Below are positions 1 to 12,199 of a stretch of DNA of 64,000 nucleotides, one piece after another; positions within the stretch are counted from its first letter, which is position 1, and the number at the start of each line of letters is the position of its first letter. A program made the position numbers and the translations under genes. The notes under the pieces were generated by a model. That model did no database searches. It worked only from the letters and a program-made list of their open reading frames with translations, and had not been told where the DNA came from. The stretch comes from Artocarpus heterophyllus. Its lineage: Eukaryota > Streptophyta > Magnoliopsida > Rosales > Moraceae. The stretch is taken from NCBI GenBank assembly GCA_025403435.1, contig CM046354.1, positions 36,173,533 through 36,237,532 of the forward strand. The letters are read 5' to 3'.

Positions 1-1283
1 TATAAATGGACTCATCAAGATAGCCATTCAGAAAAGCTGTCTTGACATCCATCTGCCAAATCTCATAGTCAGAGCGGCAGCTATGGACAAGAGAATCCGA
101 ATGGACTTAAGCATGGCTACAGGCGAAAAGGTTTCCACATAATCGATTCCTTCCTTTTGCGTATAACCCTTAGCTACCAGTCTAGCCTTAAAGGTTTCAA
201 CCTTTCCATCCACTCCTCTTTTCCTCTTGTAGATCCACTTACACCCTATGGGTTTTATCCCTTCGGGAAAATCCACAAGCTCCCAGACCCGATTAGTCTC
301 CATAGACTTCATCTCTATGTTCATGGCCTCTGTCCAGAGCCTTGAATCAACATCCTCCATATCCTCTGCGTAAGTATAAGGATCCCTGTCATGTTCATCC
401 GGTTCAGCGAAGAAGACCTCCCCATTGAACATATACCTCTCAGGTTGACGCCCGATCCTCCCACTACGCCGAAGCCCCTGAGGTTGTTGTTCAGGTTTGT
501 TTGGTTTTTCTACACCAATCGGAATGGTTTCGTTCGGAACCTCCGGAGTGAACAAATCACCCCTTAACTCCTCAAGCACCACTTTGCTTCGAGGTTTAAA
601 GTCGTCCATGTAACTCTCTTCAAGGAAAGTTGCATTAGTTGAAACCACGACTTTATTTTCCTTTGGGTTATAAAAATAACCTTCTTTAGTCCCTTTTGGA
701 TATCCTACAAACACGCAAACTTCTAAACGTGCTTCCAACTTATTCGGATCCTTAAACAAGACATGAGTTGGACATCCCCATATGTGAATATGGTTTAAGG
801 ATGTCTTCCGTCTTGTCCACAACTCGTGAGGAGTTTTAGGGACCGATTTTGAAGGCACATTGTTCAAAAGATAACATACGGTTTGTAATGCATATCCCCA
901 AAAGGATAAAGGCAATGATGAATAACTCATCATGGACCTAATCATGTCCAAAAAAGTCCTATTCCTTCTCTCCGCTACGCCATTCTGCTGCGGAGTGCCC
1001 GGCGCAGTCAAATGGGATAAAATCCCATTCTCTAACAAGTGTCCCAAGAACTCATCAGAAATGTATTCCCCACCTCGATCAAATCGAAGTGCCTTTATGG
1101 GTCTACCCAATTGCTTTTCCACTTCAGCCCGAAACTCCCTGAACTTATCATAAGTTTCACTTTTGTGGTGCATCAGGTACACATACCCATATCTTGAGTA
1201 ATCGTCAATAAAAGTGACAAAGTACTCATACCCTCCTCATGCCCGGATGTTCATCGGCCCGCAAACATCACTATGCACAAGTT
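1..1283 (-). pseudogene. copia integrase and N-terminal reverse transcriptase, broken
   Basis: An open frame over 28-1182 encodes the copia integrase core, with a DRGGEY motif and the GVAERRNR segment holding the catalytic Glu. The linker and the start of the RT domain follow ([18 protein letters not shown], then FSPVAMLKS). The RT frame shifts near position 75, where one base is missing compared with the copy at 49480; the residues after that point are out of frame. A deletion of about 10 bp near 1310 separates this frame from gag-protease. No start codon belongs to it, because it is an internal part of a gag-pol polyprotein. It is non-functional as it stands. Confidence 0.9.
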
Positions 1284-2749
1284 CTAGAACCCCTTCGGCC
1301 CTATTGCCCTTGGTCTTTTGGTCATTTTACCCTCCAAACAAGACTCACATTGAGGTATAGATTCCACCTTTAAGTGACTTAAAGGTCCATCCCTTACCAA
1401 CCTTTGAATCCTATTTAGGTTAATATGGCCAAGGCGCAAATGCCAAAGATAAGTCTTATTAGAGTGAGAAGTTTTAAGTCTTTTTGAGTCATTATCATTT
1501 ATCTCAGCATTAAACAATAAGTCCATCTTAGGTTTGATAAAATATAGATTATTTTGCATCCATCTAGAACAGATAAAAGATTTATTTTTACGAATCACCA
1601 CTTTTTCATTAAAAGATACCACGTAGGAGTCTTTAAATAAAGAAGATACATAAATTAAATTCCTTTTAAATTTAGGAACATAAAAACAATCTCGCAAAAT
1701 TAAATTCCTATAATTATCAAAATAAAGATGGACATCTCCCACTGCTTCCGCTGAGACCAAGGATCCATCGCCCATCCGAAGCGTTAAGTCTTCACGTAGT
1801 AGACTTCTCGTTTCTTTGAATCCTTGCAGAGAAACACAAACATGATTAGTTGCACCGGAATCGATGACCCAGATGTCACTGGATTCCTCAACCAAACAAC
1901 TTTCTAAATATAGAAGATCACACCTACCTCCCTTGGAAAGGAAGTCCATGCAATGCTTCTTTATATGCCCGACCTTACCATAGAAGAAGCACTTAAGCTT
2001 CTTTGGGTTCTTCTTCTTCTTATTCTTGCTCTTGGTAGTAGCAGGAATAGAAGACTTCTCATTCTTGGCCCGTTGCTTCATTCCATTCCCAGAGTTAGGA
2101 TTGGAACCAGAAGCAGCTACCATGTTGGCCTCACCACTAGCAGGAGACTCCCTGATCAACAGTTCAAACTCCTGTAACTGTTTCATCAGTTCTGTCAAGG
2201 TCATATCCCGTCTATTGCTTAAATTAAAAGTAGCTCTAAACGGAATAAATTCCTTAGACAGAGTCTCAAAGACCATAGTCATATGAGTTTTAGCATCTAT
2301 GTCGGCTCCATTGGTTTGAGCCTCAGCGAGGTAACCCATGACCAACATCATGTGCTCCTTTGCAAATGTCCCCGGTCTCTGTCTACAGTTTAAGAGTTTC
2401 TGAAGCGCCCCTTGCCGCTTTGTTATGGCCTGGCCTCCAAACATGTCCTCAAGATTATCCAAGATCTGCTTCGCAGTCTCATAATCCTGATGTTGAGCCT
2501 GCAGCACGTTGTTCATGCTAGCCATAACATAGCAGCGGGCCTGATCATTAGCATCTTTTCAGCGATCGTACGCTTGGAATTGCTCATTACTTGAGTCTCC
2601 CGTAGGCTCGGGAGGACAAGGAGTTGTCAGTACATATTTCAGTTTCTCAAAGGATAGGACGATGTCCAGGTTCCGTTTCCAATCGTTATAATTCTCACCG
2701 GTTAATTGGTTTTAGTCAAGTATCGATGATAAAGCGTTTTTAGACATTT
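1284..2749 (-). pseudogene. copia gag-protease-pre-integrase region, broken
   Basis: The open stretch 1284-2525 holds the C-terminal gag, a zinc knuckle, the protease signature ([12 protein letters not shown]) and the GAG-pre-integrase [15 protein letters not shown] motif. The second cysteine of the knuckle is replaced by Tyr ([14 protein letters not shown]). The gag start lies at about 2749-2747. A TAA about a dozen codons in, and a TGA near 2542 where the other copies have Trp, interrupt it. Gag would coat the RNA and protease would mature the polyprotein; this copy cannot make either intact. Confidence 0.88.
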
Positions 2750-4438
2750 TCAATCTACAATAAAGAATCATATACCAAACATAAGCAAACATATATAATA
2801 ATTTAGTAAGATAACACAATCATGTAAAATCATACAAATGTGTTTATGTGTCAAAACCTTGAAAATATCACAACCTTACAACGATAATTCCCAACTCAGA
2901 ATCCAACAAGCTCCTAGGGGAGTCATGCCAAATTCAATCAGGAACACGGATCCCCTCCTAATTAATATATGCCATCCAGGACCCGTATGATCCAGCATAT
3001 ACTAATAATCGTTTCTTTGGCCACTAATTTTATTAACAGAGCTCCTAGGGGAGGTTAATAATAAAATTAACGTGAGTGTATAACCACCGTTTCAATATTT
3101 TATCCACGATTTATAATCACCACCTAGGGGTGTGCAACCATAAATCATACTAAAATACCTTATCCTTTTAGAGATCCAATCTGGTACATAATAGAAATCC
3201 CTTCCTAGGAGTCGGAACTACCATGTGCTACCTATAGACCAACGATGGAGACCTTAGGTCCTCTCTTCGAAAACCTTCTCCCACTTAATTTTTTGAAATC
3301 AAGGTTTTATTTTAAAAGACATGCATGAACAGTTTTAATATGAGCGGCACTCCCTATTCTATATGGCTTCTTATAATATACATGGCAAATCATATTATAA
3401 TGCAGACAAGCAAAGCAATCAAGCAAAGCTACAAGCAAAATAATAATAAATAACCGTAATATTATGGTTTCACCCTAGAGAATAGAAAATAAAGATTACA
3501 AGAGAATAATTGAAACATTTTATCGATTCTTCATCCTTGAATCCTTAAGCTGTATCCTTCTTCATATAATTCCCATCTTCAAGTCTTCAATTCCAGATCG
3601 AGTACTCCATGTTTCCGGTCATATCTAAATTTTAATGTTTCTTAGAATTGTCCCAAGAATAAAATTAAAACTATATAAAAAATTGCACCTTTTTTTGGAA
3701 AAATTTCTATCTCTCTACCAGCAAGCTGATCTTTATGATAAACTTGCCGGCCATGACCCTCCGGCCTACTGATCTTTTTAGGTCGGCCTGTCGGTCATGA
3801 CAAGTCGACATGCCCCATAGCCACCTAATTTCTACCTCGTTGACGGCCAGCTGAACCTCATGTCTGACCTGTCAATCCTGCGACCATTGGCCTATTGCAC
3901 TGGAGAGTTTGGCATGCCAACCAAGCAAAGATCACCCCTTTCTAGAAAATACAATTTTGATGCAATTTATGAATTTTATTTTTAACAATTCAAAAACATA
4001 AAATTAAAGACTCAAGTAATACCTATGAATGCTATCATCCATCTTTTAGATCCACTTCCAGATCCGTCTTGTTCGAACGATTATTTAATTACAAAATTCT
4101 TATAAATTTAAAATTAAATAATAATTCCTTGACGGAGATGATAATCCGCTATCTAATTACATGAAAAACATAGATACATATTCTAACCTCTAAGGAACCA
4201 TAACCGGTATAAATTAATTAATTAATAAATAATTAAATAATATTTTAATCAACCATAATTAATTAGTAAATATTCACCATATAATCCATGACAACACATA
4301 AAATTATATAGAAACCTAGAGTGTCAACTCTCTATAAAATTAAAGCAAGCATAAGAGAGATCAAGATCACATAATTTACACATGTAGCACGATCACAAAC
4401 TCGTAAATTTACGTAAAAACCATGGCTCTGATACCAAT
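2750..4438 (-). other. copia 5' leader and primer binding site, copy 1
   Basis: Untranslated leader between LTR and gag, about 1.7 kb. The PBS is next to the LTR at about 4424-4437 and reads TGGTATCAGAGCC on the minus strand, matching the 3' end of plant initiator Met tRNA. Around 3745-3915 lies a decayed cluster of GGCAGGCC/GGCCTGCC-type words, also found in the leaders of the other copies. No coding potential seen. Confidence 0.8.
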
Positions 4439-6359
4439 TATTGAAAAAATAATACGTAGCAGAATTTTAAAATTTTTTATATCAGAGTATTTTCTAAAAT
4501 ACAAGTTTGACATGCTATATGCATAAATTAACCAGATCTTACTAACCTTTTGTGTGCCGAAAAGCTCCTACAATCAATGAAGAGAAGTAACGTTCTAGAA
4601 GGACCTTAACCAACTGGCTTTCTTTGCTATTCTCTATCCACTATCGGAGTGAGTGTGGGCTCATGTCGTTTAGCTTTTCTACCAGGTGATTCTCCTTCCA
4701 ACCAGTAGAGAAATACCCAAGGCTATAATTCATGATTTGTGAATGATAGCCTTTTGGAGAGTTGTAGAGTCTCGCTGACAGAGTCTCACTCAAGATTTTT
4801 CAACTGATCTGAATAATAAGGAGACTCACTCCTTTTTATATAGAGGTTGGGTATAGGAGTCAGTCCTTATTGGATAAGGCCACAAAAATTTGAATAACAA
4901 TCAAATTAGAAACAATATCTTATCAAATCCGCATGGAAAACGCGTGATCCTTTTGTCGCCGATCGGCGAGCTAAACTAGCAAATCGGCCTGCCGAACATC
5001 CGATAAAAGATCCTTGTAAATCTTTATTTTCCACCCGAGATTCTTGGGATAGAGCCTCAGTTTTAAGTCAAATAACCCAATAGAGAAGTTATCTGATTAA
5101 AACACTCATATCTAGATAATCTATAGGAAAATAAATATTCCTGATAATTCAATAACTTTATCTTGAATTAATTCAAAATTAATCCAACCGATAAACAAAC
5201 ACGAATTATCTTATCCCAATAATTCAACAAGCTTATCTAGAATTAATTTTATCACAAAATTAATTCAACTGGTAAACAAACATGAATTATCTGATTTTAC
5301 TGAATTTCAACAAATTTGATAAATCTGACATAAGTCACTAATTATTGGAAAAACACGCCATATCGTTACAAAATTTTTTTTACGAGCTAGCAAAAGGGAC
5401 CAAATGGACCTATATAGTTAAGCTTTCGATAATTATGAAACCTAATATCTCAGATATACATTTCATAATTATCAACTCCAACGCTACTCCACTAAAATCT
5501 AGGGAGCTACACTATCAAACTATGTAGAATTACGAAGCCCGTATAGCTAAGTCTCCATGACATATCATAATGTATCGTATCCCTATAGAATTATCCATAA
5601 TCGGCTTAAGGACAAGTTCTATCTTACCTTCCCGATTATTTGTATCTTACATTCCATTATCTCACCATCGAAAAACTTTCCATCCAAAGACAATATATTA
5701 TTTGGTTACACCTATGTATCTAAATGGTTGAGCACTCCAGTTTTCCAATTACAGGATAACGCATATAAGAGGATATCAACTACTCCTAAAGAAGAGCTAT
5801 GGATTCTATATCTATGAATAACGGGTCTAGGCTATCAAGAGTCATGCCTCCAATGTACCAGCATGCGTACCACTATGAAATGTGGATGTCACCCTTATTT
5901 ATCTCAGGATTAAGATACAATATAAATGATTGTCTAAAGTGTATCGATTTGCTAAGATAGAATTATTAATCCAAATCATTTCACTTTATGTCCCGATCCA
6001 ACACATAGTCACCTATGACAATACGCCAATGTTTCTATTCATGGAGTCCACCTTCGATGGTCAACCATCTCTCATTAGGGATATAGACAACATAACAATC
6101 TTTGCATGAATAAAGCACCCAACTTTGTTCCCTCGATTGCGGATCTTATGATTTAGACCATCACCTTAAGAATCGTGTCTTCCGCATAATATGTCCATCA
6201 TATGCCGAATTCTTAAAGGTTTAGACCGACAGTCTTAGACTATTATTTGCTTAACATACATTTAACAAAAACGAACGAAAAGAGGACAAGATTTGATATA
6301 TAAATAATAAATAACTTCTTTATTGATAAAAATGTCTCCAAAAACATATTACATTTTTG
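4439..6359 (-). repeat. 5' LTR of copia copy 1 (outer end lost)
   Basis: It aligns by eye over its length with the 2015-bp LTRs at 35813-37827 and 43455-45469 in reverse orientation. The inner end is next to the PBS. The outer end stops after the stretch ending ACATTTTTG, so the last roughly 30 bp, including the TG terminus, are absent and no target duplication can be read. The inner terminus is TA rather than CA. Confidence 0.85.
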
Positions 6360-6497
6360 TTCAATGGAACTGTGTAAAACTTTGAGTTTTCATTAAAGTT
6401 TATATTTAAATTCCAGCCCTATTTAGTAGTCTAGTTACAGAAGAATGTAGCCAGAGGTCAAAAAAGGTTTCTGGCTTCAATTAACAAAGTAACTTTT

Positions 6498-7620
6498 TCA
6501 AAAGCTCAGCGTTCCAAGGATGATCAAGTGGGTTGCCCTCCATATCATATAGCCTGTAGGTGTCTGGACGGACAATTCTGATAAGTTGTATGGTCTGTCC
6601 CACTTTGGGCCGAAGGACCCCAACTCAGGCTGTTGAATAGTGAACCCTTTTAGCACTAAGTCACCAACTTTGAAACTCCTCGATTGGACCTGTTGGTTGT
6701 AATATCGAGCAGCAACTTGATTCCAAGCCATGTTACGAATTGTAGCACAATTCCTTTTCACTTTGAGCAAATTGAGCTCGGATATCATGATCTCGGCATT
6801 CTAAATTTCTTCCTACTGCTCAATCTTGAAGCTTGGTAGCCCAACTTCTACCGAGATGATAGCCTCAGCCCCATAGACGAGGGAGAATGGAGTCTCCTTG
6901 GTAGCAATTCAGGCAATTGTTCGGTAAGCCCAGAGCACATTTGAGAGCTTGTTGATCCACGTGCCTTTGAGGTCCTTGAGTTTTTTCTTCAGGTTGTCTT
7001 TGATCGTCTTATTAATGGCTTTAACTTGCCCGTTGCTTTGAGGGTAGCTCAGGGAGGAAAAGACCTTCTTGATGCCGAGCTGCTCGCACAGATGGAGGAG
7101 ACTTGAAGACTCAAACTATTTGGCGTTGTCGATTAGAATAGTGTGCAGGATTCCAAACCAGCAAATGATGTTTCTCCATATGAAGTTGGTACATTTGGCC
7201 TCGGTCATGTTGGTGCACAGTTTTACTTCCACCCACTTTGTGAGGCAATCGATTGCCACAATGCAATACTTGAATTGAGATCGGGCCTCAGGGAGTCCAA
7301 TGAGGTAAATGGCCAATTTAGCGAAAGGCCACACTGATGTTACCAAGGTGAGCGATTCGGCATGATGTCTACGCGCCCTAGCAAATTGCTAGATTAAGGC
7401 ATTTTTGCATAATGTCCTTGTTGTCTTGCTCCATGGTTGGCCAGTAGTATCTTTGCCGAAGACACTTTTGGGCCAAAGATCGTCCCCCAAAGTGATTGCC
7501 ACATAGCCCTTCGTGGATCTCCTTCATTAAATATTAGGCATCTCTAGGCCCTACGCACTTCAAACATGGGTAGTGTAACCTTGTCGATAAAGCTTTCCGT
7601 CGATCATCGAATACCGAGCC
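6498..7620 (-). pseudogene. Tat gypsy integrase, broken
   Basis: Fragments 6498-6788 and 7116-7346 encode integrase pieces. The C-terminal piece contains NQVAARYYNQQVQSRSFKVGDLVL, typical of the region after the catalytic core. The upstream piece contains AIDCLTKWVEVKL and FIWRNIICWFGI, from the DDE core. Frameshifts lie between them, and no continuous catalytic core is left. Confidence 0.8.
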
Positions 7621-7715
7621 GAGCTGTTGCAAATCCAACGTGCCTGTTCTCAGTCGCTGGGCAATTTGACTGCGATCAGGTATCGGATGATTAGGTCCAT
7701 CCAAGTAGTTTCTCG

Positions 7716-8400
7716 CTATTTGGCTACACTTGCCACTTCCTTGTTGATACTTGGCTTGGCTAATCTCTTGATGGGGACCAACGTGAGCTCGTTGTCGCCC
7801 AAGCCTGAGGCCAGCTGAGTAAGCGCATCCGCCTCAAAACTTTTAGATTTAGGGATCTGCTTGAATAAGTAAGCTTTAAACTGCCCAAGCAATGCCTTGA
7901 CCTCTTGCAAATACGCGGTCATGGATTCTATTTGGGCTTGGAACACCCCAGTAACCTGTTGGACGCGAGCATTGAGTCGCTATGGATTGTTATATGGTCC
8001 ACCCTGAGGTCTTTTGTAATTCTAAGTCCTGCTTGGAGTGCTTCATACTCAGCCTCATTGTTAGAGGCCTTGAAGTAGAACTGGAGCGCATAGATTGTCT
8101 TATATCCGTCCAGGCTAGTTATGACCAGCCCGGCACTTGTGCCCTCAGCACAGGAGGATCCGTCCATGAAGAATTTCTTTTTTATTCTGGCTTAGAGACA
8201 CCATTTCCTCCGTTGCTGCTCGGGGCATCTTGATCTTCAACGAGGGCTTTCTCGGCCAATGGCGTGCTCTGCTCAACATCGATGAACTTGACAATGAAAT
8301 CTGCAAGGGCTTGGGCCTTGATGGCCATCCTCGAGACAAAATGAATATTGTATTGACCGAGTTCGACCGACCATTTGGCCACTCGCTTAGATATTTTTAG
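7716..8400 (-). pseudogene. Tat gypsy tandem RNase H region, broken
   Basis: The fragment 7928-8167 begins MDGSSCAEGTSAGLVI and contains SNNEAEYEALQAGLRI and IHSDSM, the D-E-D signatures of the archaeal-type RNase H peculiar to Tat elements. The frame upstream (8182-8382) holds the end of the retroviral-type RNase H (AKWSVELGQYNIHFVSR). A further fragment (7716-7946) continues towards integrase. Catalytic residues are visible, but the frame is broken. Confidence 0.8.
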
Positions 8401-8699
8401 GCTTTAGAGGACTTGCCGGAGGGGGAACTTTATTGGGACTCAGATGGTGTGGCCTTGAAAATACGACCGTAGTTTCCAAGTTGAAGTGATGAGGGTAAAT
8501 GCAAGTTTTTTAAGTGGAGGGTATCTTTCCTCAGCACCCTAGAACGCATGACTGGTATAGTAGATGGGCTTCTGAACACCATTTTTTCCTCAAATGAGGA
8601 CCAAGCTTAGCCTTATCTGAAACGGTGAGGTAGGCGTATAAAACTTCTCCCAGTAGAGGTTTGGATAGGAGCAGGGTGTGGCTAAGTACCTCTTTAAAT

Positions 8700-9660
8700 T
8701 TTGAATGGCTTCTTCACACTCCCTGCTCCACTCAAACCTCCCCTTGAGTGCCTAAAAAAATGTATGGCACTTTTCTGTAGATCAGGAGACGAACCTGGAA
8801 AGGGCTACCACCATGGTGGTAAGCTTCTGCACCTTCTTGATAGTCTGAGGTGAATGCATGTCGATTACAACTTGAGCTTTAGCTTGATGGACGTCGATTC
8901 CTCTCTGGTTAACCATAAATCTAAGAAACTTGCTGGAGTTGACCATGAATGCGTATTTTACCGAGTTGAGTTTCATCCCATACTTCTAGAGAATGTCAAA
9001 GCTTGCTCAGAGATCGGCCATGTGGTCTACTGCTTGGATGGATTTGACTAGCATGTTGTCCACGTAAACTTCCATGGTCGTGCCGATCAATCGAGCAAAT
9101 ATTTTGTTGACTAGGCATTGGTAGGTAGCTTCGACATTCTTGAGTCCAAAGGGCATAACCACGTAATAGTAAAGCCCTTGGTCAGTGACGAAGGTGGTTT
9201 TTATTTGGTCTTCCTTGGCCATCCAGATTGGATTGTAGCTGGAGTAAGCGTCCATGGAGCTCAACAGCTCGTGCCTGGTGGTCGCATCCATGAACTGATC
9301 TATCTGGGGTAGTGGCAAGCAGTCCTTGGGGCAGGCCTTGTTTAGGTCAGTATAGTCGATACAAACTTGCCATTTTCCATTTACCTTCTTGACGAAGACC
9401 ACATTTGCCAATCACTCTAGATATTTTACTTCTCAGATGAATCCAGCTTTTAGGGGCTTTTGGACTTTTTCGTTAATAGCGACATACCTCTTCCGATTGA
9501 AGGCCCTCCTCTTCTAGATTACCGACTTGTAGTCTGGTCAGACATTAAGCTGATGATAGATGATACTAAGATCAATGCCAGGCATATCCTCATGGGACCA
9601 CGCTAACACATCTCGATACTCTATAAGGAGCTTCTTTATGTCGGTCTGGATCTTAGGTTT
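8700..9660 (-). pseudogene. Tat gypsy reverse transcriptase, broken
   Basis: The main open piece, 9007-9411, shows gypsy RT motifs in order: ANVVFVKKVNGKWQVCIDY, LNKACPKD, the MDAYSSYN stretch and FGLKNVEATYQ. The active-site motif reads YVDN where YVDD is expected, so one catalytic Asp is replaced by Asn. The piece 8782-8976 continues into the thumb and connection (FLRFMVNQRGIDVHQAK). Inactive as written. Confidence 0.85.
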
Positions 9661-9675
9661 TAGTTGAGAATCGAG

Positions 9676-10188
9676 TTAGACCGTGCGGTCGAGAGGTGCT
9701 AGGTCCAGGTTGAACGGCACCAAATCCTCTACAGGGGTGGCTCTCACCTCCTCTTTGGGCAGATGGGGGTCAAAGTCAGAGAACATCTTTGGCGCTTGCT
9801 CGGCAGGGAATTGGATCTCATTGACCTTATAGATGGCCGAGACGTCTAGTTGCCAAGCTGCTACAGCCTTGATAGCATTAGCGTAGCATGCTCGGGAATC
9901 CTTTTGTTGCGACCTGATAACTCCGACCCCATTGTCTTTTGGGAATTTCATGGCTAGGTGGTAGGTGGAGACCACAGCCTTCAATGTATTCAATGTCAGA
10001 CGATCGATAATGATGTTATACTGTGAGGGTATATTGACGACGAGGAAGTTGATAATGCGTGTCACCTGAGCAGCTCCCTCACCGAGGGTGACCAGCAAGC
10101 CAACCTTTCCAACTGCTCGGACGCACTTGCCAGTGAAGCCGTAAAGTGGTGCCTGGACTCGGACGAGGGTGGCATTGCTGATTTTCAA
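9676..10188 (-). pseudogene. Tat gypsy aspartic protease region
   Basis: A 170-residue open stretch. Residues about 45-95 (FLVVNIPSQYNIIIDRLTLNTLKAVVSTYHLAMKFP) are the conserved tail of the Tat protease domain, followed by the linker to RT. The start is not a real initiation site, because this is an internal polyprotein piece. Confidence 0.75.
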
Positions 10189-10245
10189 CTTATCATATGC
10201 CTATTTAAACAAAACGTCGGTGGAGCTGTCGTTGTCGATCAGCAC

Positions 10246-12160
10246 TCACTGGAATATGTTTTTGGCAATTTGGAGCTCACACACAAGAGCATCGTTATGC
10301 AGATGAACAAGCTTATCTGCCTCCTCTTTAGTGAAGGTGATTGGAATATCTTGTTGGTAGCAGATTTTGTTGATGTGCTCAGACATGTTGATGAGCTCAC
10401 CCTTCTCGACCAGCCGAGCTTCCCATACATAAGCATGTTGCCCACTTGAAGTGTCTTCGGTAACAGGCCCTTTGAAGATTGTATGAACAATATTTAGGGG
10501 TTCCAAGGCATTCCCACTATCGTTACGTGGGCGGTTATTCACGTCTAGGGCCGGCTGGTCGTTTCTTCTGGCTATGAAGCCTGGAGTTAGGACTCGCTCT
10601 ATGAACTCTCGTAAGTGCTCATCTCAGACCAACCTCTCGACCTAGTCCTTGAGCTGAATGCAATCACAGGTGTTGTGTCCTACATGCTTATGGAAGTCAC
10701 AGTACTTGTTCTGGTCTCCCTTTGTCTTGTTGCCCTTGAGCTTGGGCGGATCGACCAGTAGGTTCCTCTCATTCACTTGGGTGAGGACCTCATCAATACT
10801 CACGACCAAGGGCGTATAGCTCTAAACTTCCTAGTCAGCACCTTTGGCTTCTCAGTCTTCTTTTCCTTCTTCCTTTTCTTGTTTTGCTTGGCACCTGGTT
10901 GCTTGGACATCGATTTCTGCTTCTTCTTCTTCTTGCTACCCCTACTGTTTCCTTCTTCTCAGTAGTTCTTCATATATTCTACTACATCAGCATATCTTTA
11001 TGCGTAGTCGAGCATCTGAGAAAAAGTGCTTGGCTGCTCAAAAGCCATCGACCAGGTCAATTTCTCATCTCGGAGACCCCCAACGAAGGCGTGCTTTAGG
11101 GTCTCGTCTTCAACATGCTTGACCTCGAGTGTTGCTCGGGTAAAATGATTGATGTAATCCCTGACATTCCATCTTTCTACTTAACAGGATAGAGATGAGT
11201 TATTTCTTTTCACCTTGTTTTTGTTATGGAGAAGGCGGTAAAGAAAGCGTCAGAAAGCTGGTGAAACGAGGTAATTGTGGCTGGTTCTAGGCGTCGGAAC
11301 CATTGTCGAGTTGGTTCGGTCAATGTTAAGGGAAAAGCCTTGCACATGGTTGCATTGTTGGCGTTCTATAGAAACATGTGCTCACGGTACAGTTTGACAT
11401 TGTCGTCGGCGTCGGTGGTTCCATCAAAGGCCTTGATCTGTAGAACCTTGAATTTTGGTGGCATAGGGGCTGGCATGATGACATCGGTGAATGACGGATC
11501 CAATGCACCGATGTCATCCAATACGAACCGATTGTTACGGATCTTGTCGATTTGGCATTGCAGCTCTTGGAGCTAGCAGCTGTTGGTATCTTTGGGCAGT
11601 TCCACCCGATAGGGTGCTCCGCCCTCAACCCCATCGCCAGCCCCAGGCTAGCAATCTTGTTGGACTTCGTCTTGACGTCTGAGCTGATCAAAGACTGAGG
11701 CTTGGGAGCCCTACGGTAACTATCCACGGCCCACTTGTGGACCAAGTCGACCTTCTTGGACAAGTCTATTGTTTGCTAAGATCTCTTTAGTAGATCATCT
11801 GGACTACTCAGAGCCAGCTTCATTCATTCCTTGGGACGCCTGCCTTGTTCGACCTCCAACCTGGTCAGGCTGGGCTAGGGGAACGAGGGTGTGAGCCTGC
11901 TGACGCTTCGCTTGTTGCTGTGTGAGTTGCTGTGTTAGTATCTAAACAGTAATTGTTAGTTCTCGGATGGGGTCTTGGGCAACCAGGTCATGCATTTGTT
12001 CGGCCTTTGTCGCACTTCCCTAACCCCAGAACGAGATCTTGTAACTCAGGGATGGCCTTTGGGTCTGGGCAGATTTTGGTTTCGATTTTGGGCTTCCCTC
12101 AACCCCTCTTGTCGGGCACCCTCATCCTAGGTGTTGCTTCGCGTTACCATCTCAGATTAC
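10246..12160 (-). pseudogene. Tat gypsy gag, broken
   Basis: Fragmented minus-strand frames lie between the protease and the leader: 10239-10542, then about 11326-11763, and a probable start near 12150 with MVTRSNT followed by a stop. The coding sense is weak, with several stops and frame changes. Identity rests mainly on position upstream of the protease and on the cDNA-like composition. Confidence 0.55.
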
Positions 12161-12199
12161 TGGCTAGTTATGGATGGTGATTTCAAGTGAAGGCATAGG

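Larger units (their letters stand above)
1..6359 (-). mobile_element. Ty1/copia retrotransposon, Angela-like, copy 1 (cut by window edge)
   Basis: Minus-strand copia element. Reading from high to low coordinates it has a 5' LTR (4439-6359), an initiator-Met-type primer binding site, a long leader (2750-4424), then gag, protease, integrase and the start of reverse transcriptase. It runs off the left edge inside RT. The same order is seen in the complete relative at 35813-45469 on the plus strand. The outer roughly 30 bp of its LTR are missing where it meets the gypsy element at 6360. Every frame carries stops or frameshifts, so it is not autonomous. The lineage (Angela or a close Tork-type relative) is inferred from the gag start and the integrase and RT motifs. 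Confidence 0.9.
6360..12199 (-). mobile_element. Ty3/gypsy retrotransposon, Tat lineage, decayed
   Basis: From high to low coordinates the minus strand shows gag, protease, RT, RNase H, a second archaeal-type RNase H and integrase. The second RNase H between the RT-RNase H unit and integrase marks the Tat lineage. Stops and frameshifts interrupt all domains. The 3' end is joined directly to the truncated copia LTR at 6359. On the 5' side a copia solo LTR (12200-14208) separates it from a Tat-type LTR (14236-14849). Confidence 0.85.

Noticed and set aside
10777..11122. Plus-strand open frames opposite gypsy gag
   Set aside because: Antisense shadows of the decayed gag region, Ser/Leu-rich by composition.
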